A DNA stretch of 64,000 nucleotides, taken from assembly GCF_017874255.1 (NCBI RefSeq), contig NZ_JAGGLD010000002.1, forward strand, positions 186,001-250,000, in the 5' to 3' direction. This DNA is from Paenibacillus shirakamiensis. GTDB taxonomy: Bacteria > Bacillota > Bacilli > Paenibacillales > Paenibacillaceae. Below the pieces are notes generated by a model. The model was not told the origin of the DNA, made no database searches, and saw only the letters and a program-made list of their open reading frames with translations. Below are positions 15,199 to 24,036 of this stretch, in pieces (within the stretch, counting starts at the first letter, position 1; every line of letters begins with the position of its first letter). The translations under genes and the position numbers were made by a program.

Positions 15199-15948
15199 TT
15201 ATTGTGCAGTCCATCCGCCATCAATAACAAGTTCAGAACCTGTTACGAATGAAGATTCGTCAGATGCCAAGTATAGTACGCCGTAAGCGATATCTTTTGG
15301 CTCGCCCATGCGAGGAAGTGGTGTCATCATTTTGAGTCCTGCCATCATCTTTTCAGTAACTGCCGCTGCTACCATTGGAGTCATGATTACACCTGGATGT
15401 ACGGAGTTCACGCGGATTTTGTCTGCTGCAAGTTCCACAGCTGCTGTTTTGCTAACTAGAGTAAGTGCACCTTTGGATGCAGAGTATCCATTGGTTCTGC
15501 TCATAGCTACAAGACCTGCTACAGAAGAGATGTTAACGATAGAACCGCCGCCCACTTTTTTCATTTCAGGAGCAACAAGTTTCATACCTAGAACACTACC
15601 TGTAAGATTGATCTCGATAATTTTGTTCCAGCTGCCCAGATCGAAATTCTCCAAGTTTTTGTCTGTAGTAATCCCAGCATTGTTAACCAGTACGTTAATT
15701 TTACCAAAATGCTGAATAGCTTGAGCCACTACATTAGCCCAATCTTCTTCAGAGGCTACATTATGCTTCACGGCAATGGCTTCGCCACCGTTATCTGTAA
15801 TTTCTTTAACTACAGCTTCCAAAGCTTCAGTCTGAAGATCGGTTGCTACGATTTGCGCGCCTTCATTTGCGAACAATTTCGCTTCCTCTGCTCCTTGACC
15901 CATAGCTGCTCCAGTAATAATAACTACTTTACCTGATAAACGTCCCAT
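15199..15948 (-). CDS. Short-chain dehydrogenase/reductase (classical SDR)
   Basis: 249-residue NAD(P)-dependent oxidoreductase. Cofactor motif TGxxxGxG as TGAAMGQG (about 12-19), NNAG motif, catalytic Ser in SSVAG, and YSASK (Tyr and Lys). An acidic residue after beta-2 (ATDLQ) suggests NAD(H) preference. C-terminus SELVIDGGWTAQ is typical of 3-alpha/20-beta-HSD and glucose-1-dehydrogenase-like enzymes; substrate unknown. I start at ATG 15948 (GGAAGG upstream). ATG 15987 also has a good site (GGAGG, 8 bases away), so a 262-residue form with a 13-residue N-terminal extension is possible. Confidence 0.88.
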   Translation of the reverse strand: MGRLSGKVVIITGAAMGQGAEEAKLFANEGAQIVATDLQTEALEAVVKEITDNGGEAIAVKHNVASEEDWANVVAQAIQHFGKINVLVNNAGITTDKNLENFDLGSWNKIIEINLTGSVLGMKLVAPEMKKVGGGSIVNISSVAGLVAMSRTNGYSASKGALTLVSKTAAVELAADKIRVNSVHPGVIMTPMVAAAVTEKMMAGLKMMTPLPRMGEPKDIAYGVLYLASDESSFVTGSELVIDGGWTAQ

Positions 15949-16167
15949 TCTAATCATCCTTCCAGTAATATATGTGTGATGGTTCATTTGTACGGCCTCC
16001 AGTAATCACAACGTTAATCATTTACTATCCGTTGTTGATTATTCGTGAAGACCGAATATTTGATATTAACTTACTTTATATAGTGTAACTTATTTTAACG
16101 TTAAAACAAAATAGTGAAATCAAAATTTTTATGGACTAAATTGTTGAAATTGGTATTGACAATTAGC

Positions 16168-17379
16168 TCATAAAACCCGGGGGGCCCTGCTATTTTTCGA
16201 ATTTGGAATTTCGTTTCTATTATGCTTACTTTTAACAGAAAGATGTGAACCCACGACCCATTTTCCGAAAAGTAGCAAGGCCAACAACCAGGTGAAGAGG
16301 CAGCACATGAGTACACAAAGCAGGAATGCAACCAAGGTACGTATTGTTACACTCCATTCAACCAACCACCATCCTTCCATGGCAAAGGATAATCGGAGTA
16401 CCCCCGCATGCATTAAATATGCCCCATAGGATAACATGCCCATTCCAGATATACAGCGAACCCAGAATCGGTCCTCTACAGTGCTCAAATACATAGCTAG
16501 CCGATAATACACAAGGATGGAGCTCGTCAAAAAGATAGCCATAGCTGGGCGAAGCAGAGCAAGGCCCTCAAATTGAATAACGATGCCATCCCCAGTCTGA
16601 AATCCTTCAACAATATGATAAAGGAACCAACCGAGATACACGGTAAATACGGTCCCATATAAAAACTGCGTTTGCTTCACTACATTGCGCCAATGTTCAA
16701 TATGAAGTCCTGCGGCTGCACCTAGCACAAAATAAAATAAATAATACAACGCGTTGCGATCTGCATATATAGTGAATAATGCTGTTATTCCAGGAATATT
16801 CGCTCGTTCAAATCCCGGCATGATGGTGAAGATGAATGGCAATAAGGCGGTGTATGCAATACCTGAGCCTATAACGGCCACGGTCCGCCATCTGGCGCTG
16901 AGCCTTTTGAACACGCTCAATACTAACTTTCGGAATAACGGAAATAAGAGATAGAACTGAATAATCATAAATACATACCACAGATGGTAACTGGATTTAC
17001 CTGTTATGATCATTTCCAAATTAGAAAGAATACCTTGAAGATTGTTACCCTCCCAAGCGTGATTTAGCGTGATGTAAAAAATGGACCACAACAGAAAGGG
17101 AACTCCGATGTCCTTTGCTCTTTTTGCGTAGAATTTTCCGTACTTCATTTCGTCTTGATAGTTGTAGAACATCAATACACCAGTTATAAATATAAATACG
17201 GGTACAGCAAACTTAGACAGTAAAACAAGCAAAGCTAGTAGCACACCATCACCCAAACGAATCGCTGGATCTGCACCATAATGAGCCATCGTATGTTGGA
17301 ACACGACTGCGGCAAAAGCTAGACCACGCAGCACCTCAATCTCTTTGATCCTCCTAGAAAGGACTGGACTTTCAGACAT
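16168..17379 (-). CDS. Acyltransferase 3 family membrane protein
   Basis: 403-residue integral membrane protein with about ten hydrophobic segments. The N-terminus has the family signature RRIKEIEVLRGLAFAAVVFQH, with the catalytic-type His in TM1. WGxxYHLWYVFMIIQFYLLFP-like sequence is characteristic of OatA/WecH-type O-acyltransferases, which transfer acyl groups to cell-surface glycans. There is no extracellular SGNH domain. Substrate unknown. Ribosome binding site GAGGAG precedes ATG 17379. Divergent from tdk. Confidence 0.88.
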   Translation of the reverse strand: MSESPVLSRRIKEIEVLRGLAFAAVVFQHTMAHYGADPAIRLGDGVLLALLVLLSKFAVPVFIFITGVLMFYNYQDEMKYGKFYAKRAKDIGVPFLLWSIFYITLNHAWEGNNLQGILSNLEMIITGKSSYHLWYVFMIIQFYLLFPLFRKLVLSVFKRLSARWRTVAVIGSGIAYTALLPFIFTIMPGFERANIPGITALFTIYADRNALYYLFYFVLGAAAGLHIEHWRNVVKQTQFLYGTVFTVYLGWFLYHIVEGFQTGDGIVIQFEGLALLRPAMAIFLTSSILVYYRLAMYLSTVEDRFWVRCISGMGMLSYGAYLMHAGVLRLSFAMEGWWLVEWSVTIRTLVAFLLCVLMCCLFTWLLALLLFGKWVVGSHLSVKSKHNRNEIPNSKNSRAPRVL

Positions 17380-17499
17380 AACCTATTCTCCTCTAGCAAA
17401 TTGTTTTCTATTCATAATCATCCATTATATACCATAAAAGAATGAAATATATAAAATCCGCAACAAAATCTAATATAGAAAAAAGTAAAACCACTTTCA

Positions 17500-17528
17500 T
17501 TGACTCTCTAGGTCTAGTTGATTATGCT
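17500..17528 (+). promoter_or_regulatory. tdk promoter
   Basis: -35 TTGACT (17500-17505), 17-bp spacer, -10 TATGCT (17523-17528). It lies 40 bp upstream of TTG 17568, which also excludes the longer reading frame that starts upstream of this promoter. Confidence 0.65.
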
Positions 17529-17567
17529 GGATTAGAATATTTTTCTGTAAGGAAAGGAACATGCACC

Positions 17568-18137
17568 TTGGCACAGTTATATTTCAAGTACGGAGCAATG
17601 AACAGCGGCAAATCTATTGAAATTCTCAAAGTAGCTCATAACTACGAAGAGCAAAATAAACCGGTGCTGATCTTCACTTCCGCTGTAGATCATCGCGACG
17701 AAGTCGGTTATGTATCTTCCCGCATTGGCATGCGCCGCGAAGCTATTCCAATCTACGATGATACCGATATTTTTGGGATCGTCAAAGGACATAAGACAAA
17801 GGTATATTGTGTCTTAGTGGATGAGTGCCAGTTCATGAATAAAGAGGGCATACAGCAGTTAGCTCGTATTGTGGATGAACTCGATATTCCCGTCATGGGT
17901 TTTGGACTCAAAAATGATTTTCAGAACCACTTATTCGAAGGTAGTGAGCAGATGCTAATCTATGCGGATAAGTTGGAAGAAATGAAGACCATCTGCTGGT
18001 TCTGCGAGCGAAAGGCTACTATGAATCTTCGGGTTGAAAATGGTAAGCCTGTGTACGACGGAGAACAAATTCAAATTGGCGGTAGCGAGGCTTATTACCC
18101 CGTCTGCCGAAAGTGTCATGCCAATCCACCTTTATAA
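17568..18137 (+). CDS. tdk: Thymidine kinase (type II)
   Basis: 189-residue cytoplasmic kinase phosphorylating thymidine to dTMP (pyrimidine salvage). P-loop GAMNSGKS near the N-terminus, Walker [10 protein letters not shown], the lasso Tyr region MIYADK-like, and a zinc site with four Cys (CWFC and CRKC). I choose TTG 17568 because AAGGAA lies 8 bases upstream, the product then begins as in other type II kinases ([15 protein letters not shown]), and a promoter sits just before it. The 42 extra upstream codons are low-complexity and lack a ribosome binding site. Confidence 0.93.
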   Translation: MAQLYFKYGAMNSGKSIEILKVAHNYEEQNKPVLIFTSAVDHRDEVGYVSSRIGMRREAIPIYDDTDIFGIVKGHKTKVYCVLVDECQFMNKEGIQQLARIVDELDIPVMGFGLKNDFQNHLFEGSEQMLIYADKLEEMKTICWFCERKATMNLRVENGKPVYDGEQIQIGGSEAYYPVCRKCHANPPL

Positions 18138-18213
18138 TGGCGTGCGTACTTTATTTAGAATAAAATAAACCCCTGTGACCTTTGCAAGGTGTATCCGTAT
18201 ATGTGAAATAAAG

Positions 18214-18252
18214 AAAAACCATCCTCTCTTAAAAGTAAAGAGGATGGTTTTT
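18214..18252. terminator. Bidirectional terminator between tdk and dgt
   Basis: Perfect 14-bp arms AAAAACCATCCTCT and AGAGGATGGTTTTT around an 11-nt loop, between convergent genes. Confidence 0.92.
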
Positions 18253-18288
18253 GATATCTACAGATTGACTTTTTTTAGCCATGTTCGC

Positions 18289-19698
18289 TTAATCTAAATC
18301 GTAGATCGAGCCTACTTTCATGCCATATAGTTCATTGTAAATTTTCTCAGCATAGGCATCGGTCATGCCTGCAATATAATCGATTACCATGTGTTCCCAA
18401 GTCCAAATCGGCTGATTCAGCCGCTGATCACGATCAAAACGCCGCAACCAGTCGCCAGGGATAATGGATTTGGATGTAGCTGGGTCTACGAAGGCATCCC
18501 ATAATCGCTGGATCATCCATGCGCTGCGCTTCTGCAAACGCTGAACTCTCAAGTCCCGAATCATAGTCACCCATGCAAAACTTTTCAAAATACTGACCGT
18601 TCTCAGCATATCCACGTCTTCCTTATCCTCTTTAACGAACGTAACTTTTTTCCAATTCCCCTCTTCAATGACACCCAGACTACCTACAAATAAGCTTACC
18701 CAGTAAGCTTTTACTTCACGCCGTGTACGAGAATGATCATGATCACAGAGTGGGAATTTCATCTGCCATACGGTTAAAAAAGCAGTTAGTACCTCTTCTG
18801 CCTTCGCTCGAATACGCTCATCATTCCACCCTTGCCAGAAAGCATCATCCAGCGTCTGAACCTTCTCTACAATCAGTTGTAAAATATGCGGATCTCGCAT
18901 GAAATGCTCGTGAACCTCAATTTTCCCAGCCTTGATTCCATCCTCCAAATCATGTGAGGAATAGGCGATGTCATCGCACAAATCCATAAGCTGTGCTTCT
19001 AATGTCTTCTTGCCTTCCGGGATGCCCCACTGTGTGCGAATCTCGGATATGTAGCTCCATTCATGCAGATACATCCCTTTGTGATTCACGATTCCAGAAA
19101 AAGGATATTTGTTCGTACCGAGTAAGACAGCATCGGTTAGATTCAAGCCATCGATATTTTCGCGTTTCTCCAAGAACATAATCAAGCGAAAATTATGGGC
19201 ATTTCCTTCAAAATGCTCGTACTTCCGACGGATTTCTCGACGAATCGTGTCCGCCTCAGGCGATAATGGATTCAGATGTTGTATGTTTTGCGTAATTTTA
19301 TCTTGAATCAGACGCTCTAAAATGCCAGAGAGCACTTCTTCCCCTTTATGACCAAAAGGAGGATGCCCGAAATCGTGAGAAATCGCAGCACATTCCACCA
19401 CTTCAGAATTGATGACCAAACCGGGATGATCCGTAGATTCGATACCGACCTCTGGATAAGCACGAAGGAGTCCTCTGGCGGCTTCTCTTGCAATTTGGGC
19501 TACTTCTAGGGAATGGGTAAGCCTAGTGCGATAATAATCTCCAGTTCCTGCACCGAATACCTGCGATTTCCCCTGAAGCCTTCGAAATGTAGGAGAATGA
19601 ATCAGTCTAGAATAATCTCGCTCATATGCGGCCCGAGTAGGTTCGTGGCCTACGCTATCTGGATGCTGACGATGTTGTCTCCGTTCGCTTAGATTCAT
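18289..19698 (-). CDS. dgt: Deoxyguanosinetriphosphate triphosphohydrolase-like HD protein
   Basis: 469-residue HD-superfamily dNTPase converting dGTP (and probably other dNTPs) to deoxynucleoside and triphosphate. Metal ligands: His in RLTHSLEVAQIAR, HD in ISHDFGHPPFGHKGE (about 108-122) and Asp in LMDLCDDIAYSSHDLEDGI. Arg-rich N-terminus (SPTFRRLQGKSQVF) is the family signature. Length matches the Dgt group. ATG 19698 has GGAGC upstream. Convergent with tdk: salvage kinase and dNTP hydrolase genes side by side both bear on dNTP pool balance. Confidence 0.93.
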   Translation of the reverse strand: MNLSERRQHRQHPDSVGHEPTRAAYERDYSRLIHSPTFRRLQGKSQVFGAGTGDYYRTRLTHSLEVAQIAREAARGLLRAYPEVGIESTDHPGLVINSEVVECAAISHDFGHPPFGHKGEEVLSGILERLIQDKITQNIQHLNPLSPEADTIRREIRRKYEHFEGNAHNFRLIMFLEKRENIDGLNLTDAVLLGTNKYPFSGIVNHKGMYLHEWSYISEIRTQWGIPEGKKTLEAQLMDLCDDIAYSSHDLEDGIKAGKIEVHEHFMRDPHILQLIVEKVQTLDDAFWQGWNDERIRAKAEEVLTAFLTVWQMKFPLCDHDHSRTRREVKAYWVSLFVGSLGVIEEGNWKKVTFVKEDKEDVDMLRTVSILKSFAWVTMIRDLRVQRLQKRSAWMIQRLWDAFVDPATSKSIIPGDWLRRFDRDQRLNQPIWTWEHMVIDYIAGMTDAYAEKIYNELYGMKVGSIYDLD

Positions 19699-19885
19699 GG
19701 TGTTCGCTCCTCAACAGTCTCTATAGTAGAAATTTCTTTTATTGTATATATTAAACGAGCTTTAAGAATTTGTCCCTCTTCCCCCTAAGTAAAACTTGAG
19801 GTGATCTCAACGTTGTCCTATTCGCATCCTGCTCTTATTTTATGATATGTTAACTTCAACCATACAGCAAAAAGGAGTCTTCCTC

Positions 19886-20098
19886 ATGCCCATTACTAGG
19901 CCGCTACTTACAGACCAAGATCTTCAAGAAGCTATGGACACGCACAAGCGAATTCGTGTATTTCAAAACGATCATCTGATTGGCTCAGGTGGCAACATTA
20001 TCCGCTTCGATGATCAGACCGTGATTATACAATCAGGCGTAAGTGATCTAGCTTACCATACGCGGCGAGACTGTCAGTTCTTTGAAATACGAAAATGA
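19886..20098 (+). CDS. Small hypothetical protein upstream of an HNH protein
   Basis: 70 residues from ATG 19886 (AAAGGAG, 8 bases upstream; the 13 codons before it lack a site). Contains a beta-rich segment KRIRVFQNDHLIGSGGNIIR, then DDQTVIIQSGVSD. I do not recognise the family; the IRVFQNDHLIGSGG pattern suggests a compact beta barrel. Its stop overlaps the start of the HNH gene (ATGA), so the two are translationally coupled and may work together. Confidence 0.65.
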   Translation: MPITRPLLTDQDLQEAMDTHKRIRVFQNDHLIGSGGNIIRFDDQTVIIQSGVSDLAYHTRRDCQFFEIRK

Positions 20099-20412
20099 GC
20101 ACGTCGACACCCACCATTCCAACTCGCTGCGAGCTGTGCGGTCGAACCGAAGTCAAGACGACAGAACACCATTTAACCCCCAAGGAAAAGGGGGGTACTT
20201 TTCTTCCCACCGCACAATTATGCACGTCCTGTCACAAGCAAATCCACGCTTTGTACACGAACGGTGATCTCATTCATATGGAGCTGACTACCATCTCAGC
20301 TTTACAGCAGGACCCACAAATTGCTAGCTATCTAAAATGGATACGTAAACAGCCCTCAGGTGTACAGCCCAAAGTGCGCAAGTCTGCCCGTGTCCGAGGT
20401 CGCAAAAGATAA
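20095..20412 (+). CDS. HNH-type nuclease-fold protein
   Basis: 105 residues. Zinc-finger/HNH pattern: CELCG (about 12-16), EHHLTPKEKGG (His-His, about 24-34) and LCTSCHKQIHALYTN (about 43-57). The spacing fits the small HNH fold found in McrA-like nucleases and in many uncharacterised single-domain proteins. The basic C-terminal tail (KVRKSARVRGRKR) fits nucleic-acid binding. Coupled by a 4-base overlap to the preceding small gene and followed 36 bp later by a sulfurtransferase gene. A housekeeping role is more likely than a mobile endonuclease, but this is untested. Confidence 0.78.
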   Translation: MSTSTPTIPTRCELCGRTEVKTTEHHLTPKEKGGTFLPTAQLCTSCHKQIHALYTNGDLIHMELTTISALQQDPQIASYLKWIRKQPSGVQPKVRKSARVRGRKR

Positions 20413-20448
20413 TTTTGAACATTCATATCATTAAAAGGAGGAATATCT

Positions 20449-21471
20449 ATGCAATCCCCCCGTTCTATTGTCGCCAAAAACTGGCTGCTTGCTCGTCTGT
20501 ATGAACAGGATATCGTCATCGCAGACTGCCGTTTTCAACTAGGACAGTCCGCATCTGGACGCATGGCTTATCAGGAGGATCATATCCCGGGTGCGGTGTA
20601 TTTCGATCTAGAACAAGATCTTTCTGCACCGATCCAGACTCATGGAGGTCGGCACCCTCTTCCCAATGTGGAGGATCTGGAGGCTTGCTTCAAGAAAGCA
20701 GGAATCGGACCTGAGACACGCGTCATTGCTTATGATGATCAAGGAGGAGCTATGGCCTCTAGGTTATGGTGGCTACTACGCTGGCTGGGTCATGACCAAG
20801 TCTATGTGCTGGATGAAGGCTACTCTACTTGGAAAAATGCTGGCTATCCGGTGAGTTCAGACACACCAATCGTTGTACCCTCTTCCTTTGTAGCCAAGGT
20901 TCGTCCCGAACGGGTCGCTACAGTAGATGAAGTAAGAATAGCCTCGTCAGCTTCTGCTGAGGATCAAGCAACGGATCGCCATTCGCTTCATGAAGGGGAA
21001 TTTGACGTTTCACTTTTAAAGGCATCTGATCGCCTAAGTACTGAGTCTTCCGTGGTAGAAGGATTGGAAGCCGCTTTTGGACTGGAAGAAGGCGCGGATC
21101 AAAGTGAACTGACTTCGCTAAAAGCTCCCATTTTAATCGACTCTCGTGAGCCTCGCCGCTATGCGGGATTTGAGGAACCTATAGACCATAAAAGTGGCCA
21201 TATTCCTGGCGCTGTGAATCATTTCTGGAAGAACTCCATCGGGGAGCAGGGTCAGTGGAAGAGTATACAGGAGCTGGAAGACCAATTTATTTCCATCTCC
21301 AAAGATCGCGAAGTCATCGTCTATTGCGGTTCGGGTGTGACGGCTTGCCCTAACGTACTCGCCTTGGAACAAGCCGGCTATCAAAACGTGAAGCTCTATG
21401 CGGGGAGCTGGAGCGACTGGATCAGTTATGAGGGGAATCCGGTGGTAACTGAGGAAGACAATAAGCTCTAA
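20449..21471 (+). CDS. Two-domain rhodanese-type sulfurtransferase
   Basis: 340-residue sulfurtransferase with two rhodanese domains: an inactive N-terminal one (about 20-140, DCRFQLGQSASG, HIPGAVYFDLEQDLS) and a C-terminal catalytic one (about 225-330) with persulfide Cys in YCGSGVTACPN. CGSGVTA is closer to the mercaptopyruvate-type loop than to the CRKGVTA of thiosulfate enzymes. Between the domains is an extra acidic segment of about 65 residues (around 155-220) compared with the usual 280-residue enzymes. ATG 20449 has AAAGGAGG upstream. Cytoplasmic; no signal peptide. Confidence 0.9.
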   Translation: MQSPRSIVAKNWLLARLYEQDIVIADCRFQLGQSASGRMAYQEDHIPGAVYFDLEQDLSAPIQTHGGRHPLPNVEDLEACFKKAGIGPETRVIAYDDQGGAMASRLWWLLRWLGHDQVYVLDEGYSTWKNAGYPVSSDTPIVVPSSFVAKVRPERVATVDEVRIASSASAEDQATDRHSLHEGEFDVSLLKASDRLSTESSVVEGLEAAFGLEEGADQSELTSLKAPILIDSREPRRYAGFEEPIDHKSGHIPGAVNHFWKNSIGEQGQWKSIQELEDQFISISKDREVIVYCGSGVTACPNVLALEQAGYQNVKLYAGSWSDWISYEGNPVVTEEDNKL

Positions 21472-21492
21472 AAACAAACGTTAGAACATGAG

Positions 21493-21522
21493 AAAAGCCC
21501 ACAGAAATGTGGGCTTTTCTTC
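21493..21522. terminator. Terminator after the sulfurtransferase gene
   Basis: AAAAGCCCAC-6 nt-GTGGGCTTTT, perfect 10-bp arms with T-rich tail; usable in both directions towards the convergent DUF418 gene. Confidence 0.88.
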
Positions 21523-21610
21523 TTGGCTTATTTAAATGAAAAATTAAAACTTAACATTGCTAATTTGCAGTATTTTTATCATAGATTGCAGAATCTAAAA
21601 TAGAATACTT

Positions 21611-22789
21611 CTAACTCAAAGTTTCACGGACTGTCCGATTCACTTCTACGGGGTGCCTACGCATAGGTGGAATTGTCCAGTACGTTCCTGCTCTCCAGAT
21701 CCACTCGAATGGTCCGTAATAGAAATGTTGAAGCCACAGCTTGCCTACCCACATTTGTAGGGCAAAGAAAGCAAGTCCTATAGGAAGCAATACGACAAAA
21801 GGGACGGGATGTACAAAGGCTAGTTTACCGAGTAGGCTAAAACTTGCACTTATAAAAATAGAAGAGAATACTATCGACTGCATCAGATAATGGGTTAGAC
21901 TGATTTTGCCGACCCACTCAAAAGGTTGAGTGAACCGAGAAAATCTTGTGGAATTAGACAAATATAAGAACAGAAATACCAATCCTAAAGATACAGAAAA
22001 ATGCCAGAAGATCGTCTGATTTAAAAATGGAAAATCTATATTGGTATTAAGTTGATATTTTGTCCATATTCCAGTTATCAATAATATGACACCCAAAACT
22101 CCCGTAATGATACCGTGCTTAAGGTGGAATAACTTTGCTCTATAAGCAGCCATTCCGAATAAGAAAAAGCTTAAATGCTGAGTGGCTTGGCTAAATTGGT
22201 AGGGGAAACTTAGATTTAATCCGTTTAGTACATTGCTAATAAAAGGATTTCTACCAGGAAGTAACAAGAAGTATTGTGAGAGATCTATAGGGCCTCCTTG
22301 GCCATCTAAATATACAAAAAAAGGTGCTGGTTGATAAAGACATATCGCTAATAATCCGAAAAGAAATAACGGCCAAGCCGACATAGAAACAAAGAGCAAC
22401 AATATTAATCCGTCCATAGCATACATGAACAAAATATCTCCTTGCCATATCCATATATGATGCATAGCCCCTACTAATAGTAAAATCAACATACGTCTGA
22501 ACAGAATACTATAGGCATTCTTTTGCCGCTCAATGGCCCGATCATACATAATGACCATTGTAATGCCAAACATAAATGCGAATAATGGACGGGAACTATT
22601 GGCGAAAATGATGTTCACAATCTCGAATATTCGATCTGAGAGCGTAAAAGACTTATATGTCCAAAACATCGTATCTCGCTGAATCCCACCAAGCTGATTT
22701 AGATTGACCAAAAAAATGGTAAGCAAGGCGAACCCTCGCAACTGATCTAGAGATATAATCCGTTCATTTCTATTCTCATTAGCTAACAC
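21611..22789 (-). CDS. DUF418 / YeiB-family membrane protein
   Basis: 392-residue polytopic membrane protein, about ten TM segments. N-terminal signature RIISLDQLRGFALLTIFLVN (DUF1624/YeiB type) and C-terminal DUF418 block with FEWVGKISLTHYLMQS and GPFEWIWRAGTYW. The family shares the acyltransferase-3-like 'LDxLRGxA' start but has no proven reaction. Start is GTG 22789 behind AAAGGAG. Monocistronic. The upstream region contains a perfect 14-bp palindrome (22953-22966) that could be an operator. Confidence 0.88.
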   Translation of the reverse strand: MLANENRNERIISLDQLRGFALLTIFLVNLNQLGGIQRDTMFWTYKSFTLSDRIFEIVNIIFANSSRPLFAFMFGITMVIMYDRAIERQKNAYSILFRRMLILLLVGAMHHIWIWQGDILFMYAMDGLILLLFVSMSAWPLFLFGLLAICLYQPAPFFVYLDGQGGPIDLSQYFLLLPGRNPFISNVLNGLNLSFPYQFSQATQHLSFFLFGMAAYRAKLFHLKHGIITGVLGVILLITGIWTKYQLNTNIDFPFLNQTIFWHFSVSLGLVFLFLYLSNSTRFSRFTQPFEWVGKISLTHYLMQSIVFSSIFISASFSLLGKLAFVHPVPFVVLLPIGLAFFALQMWVGKLWLQHFYYGPFEWIWRAGTYWTIPPMRRHPVEVNRTVRETLS

Positions 22790-23280
22790 TTTACTAACTC
22801 CTTTTATTAATGGCTTTTTTCGTATGTTGAAGATCCAACAATCGCATATTCCCCTGAATTCGACCCATCTTGAGAGGTGAAACTGATTGCATAGTAAGTT
22901 CCAGACAAACTATGAACCATTTTTTCATAACTTTTCATTGCTCCTTTTCCAAAATACCTAGGTATTATTATTTAGAATAAATACTATATAATTTTACTTT
23001 TTCTAGCATTTCATCCTTCTATACAATACAGCAATAGGATTATTTTGGAAATATTTTGTTTGTAACTACTAGATTTGGAATATAATTTTTTTGATTAGCT
23101 CAACGTTTATAAGTGTTTTTTTTTACAGTCCTAATTTATTTGATACTATTGAAGAACTTTCACCATATACATCGCGTTAACATATATGTCTATGAACTCT
23201 CTAAATACAACTAGATTCGGGAGAGTACTATTATCACCAAAAAAACTAGTTTTTTTAAGTTAGATAAGGAGTGCGCGTAC
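22790..23280. other. 491-bp AT-rich divergent intergenic region
   Basis: No ORF with a credible ribosome binding site. Visible elements: perfect palindrome AATACCTAGGTATT (22953-22966); a candidate plus-strand promoter, TTTACA (23122-23127), 16-bp spacer, TACTAT (23144-23149), for the SDR gene; and the palindrome A7-CTAG-T7 (23239-23256) shortly before its ribosome binding site. The rest is plain AT-rich sequence. Confidence 0.5.
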
Positions 23281-23985
23281 ATGAAAGTATTTATACTTAC
23301 AGGCACTTCCCGTGGGCTAGGTTTCGAAATGTGTAGTCGGCTGATCCAATGTGGTCATCGGATCATCTCTATCTCCAGAACTGCCCATGACGAGCTAGAG
23401 CAACTAGCTGCCCAGCATCGTGTTCCCTTTCATTTTTTGAAGTATGATCTGCAACAAGTAGAAGGAATCTCTGATGTGATGCAAGGGATATTGGAACACA
23501 TGCCTGTAGAACATATAAAGTCCATTACTTTAATCAATAACTCTGCGCAAATCACCCCTTTGGGCTCTATCCAACTATACTCACCAGAAGATATCATTAG
23601 AAATATACAGGTTAACTTTACGGCTCCTGTGCTTTTGACTCAATTATTGTTGAAGTATACAGAACATTGGAATATTCATAGAAATATAGTCAACATTTCC
23701 TCCGCTTCTGCCCACTATGCAGCACCGGGGATGAGTATGTATTGCGCTTCTAAAGCTGCTATTCATATGTTCACTTGCTGCATACAACTAGAGAATCATA
23801 AAGATTTAAGTATATATACCATCGATCCTGGGATGATGGACACCACACTGCAAATGTCCGCTCGGAACGAGAAACGCCTATCCATCGCTCCTTTGTTCAG
23901 AGAGGCCAAAGAAAAGGGAGAGCTGAGAGCACCCGGTGAGGTTGCCGAAGAAATTGTCGAAAAGCTGTTAACGATGACTATATAG
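23281..23985 (+). CDS. Sepiapterin/benzil-reductase-like SDR
   Basis: 234-residue NADP-type short-chain dehydrogenase. Cofactor motif TGTSRGLG (8-15), INNSAQITP in place of the usual NNAG, catalytic SSASAHYAAPGMSMYCASKAA region with Ser, Tyr and Lys. This pattern and length fit the YueD (benzil reductase)/sepiapterin reductase group. Substrate unknown. ATG 23281 has AAGGAG upstream; followed 51 bp later by the EamA transporter gene, probably the same transcript. Confidence 0.85.
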   Translation: MKVFILTGTSRGLGFEMCSRLIQCGHRIISISRTAHDELEQLAAQHRVPFHFLKYDLQQVEGISDVMQGILEHMPVEHIKSITLINNSAQITPLGSIQLYSPEDIIRNIQVNFTAPVLLTQLLLKYTEHWNIHRNIVNISSASAHYAAPGMSMYCASKAAIHMFTCCIQLENHKDLSIYTIDPGMMDTTLQMSARNEKRLSIAPLFREAKEKGELRAPGEVAEEIVEKLLTMTI

Positions 23986-24036
23986 ATGATCTTTTATACC
24001 ATTTTTACTTTATTTCATTAGAAAGGAGGGATTCCC

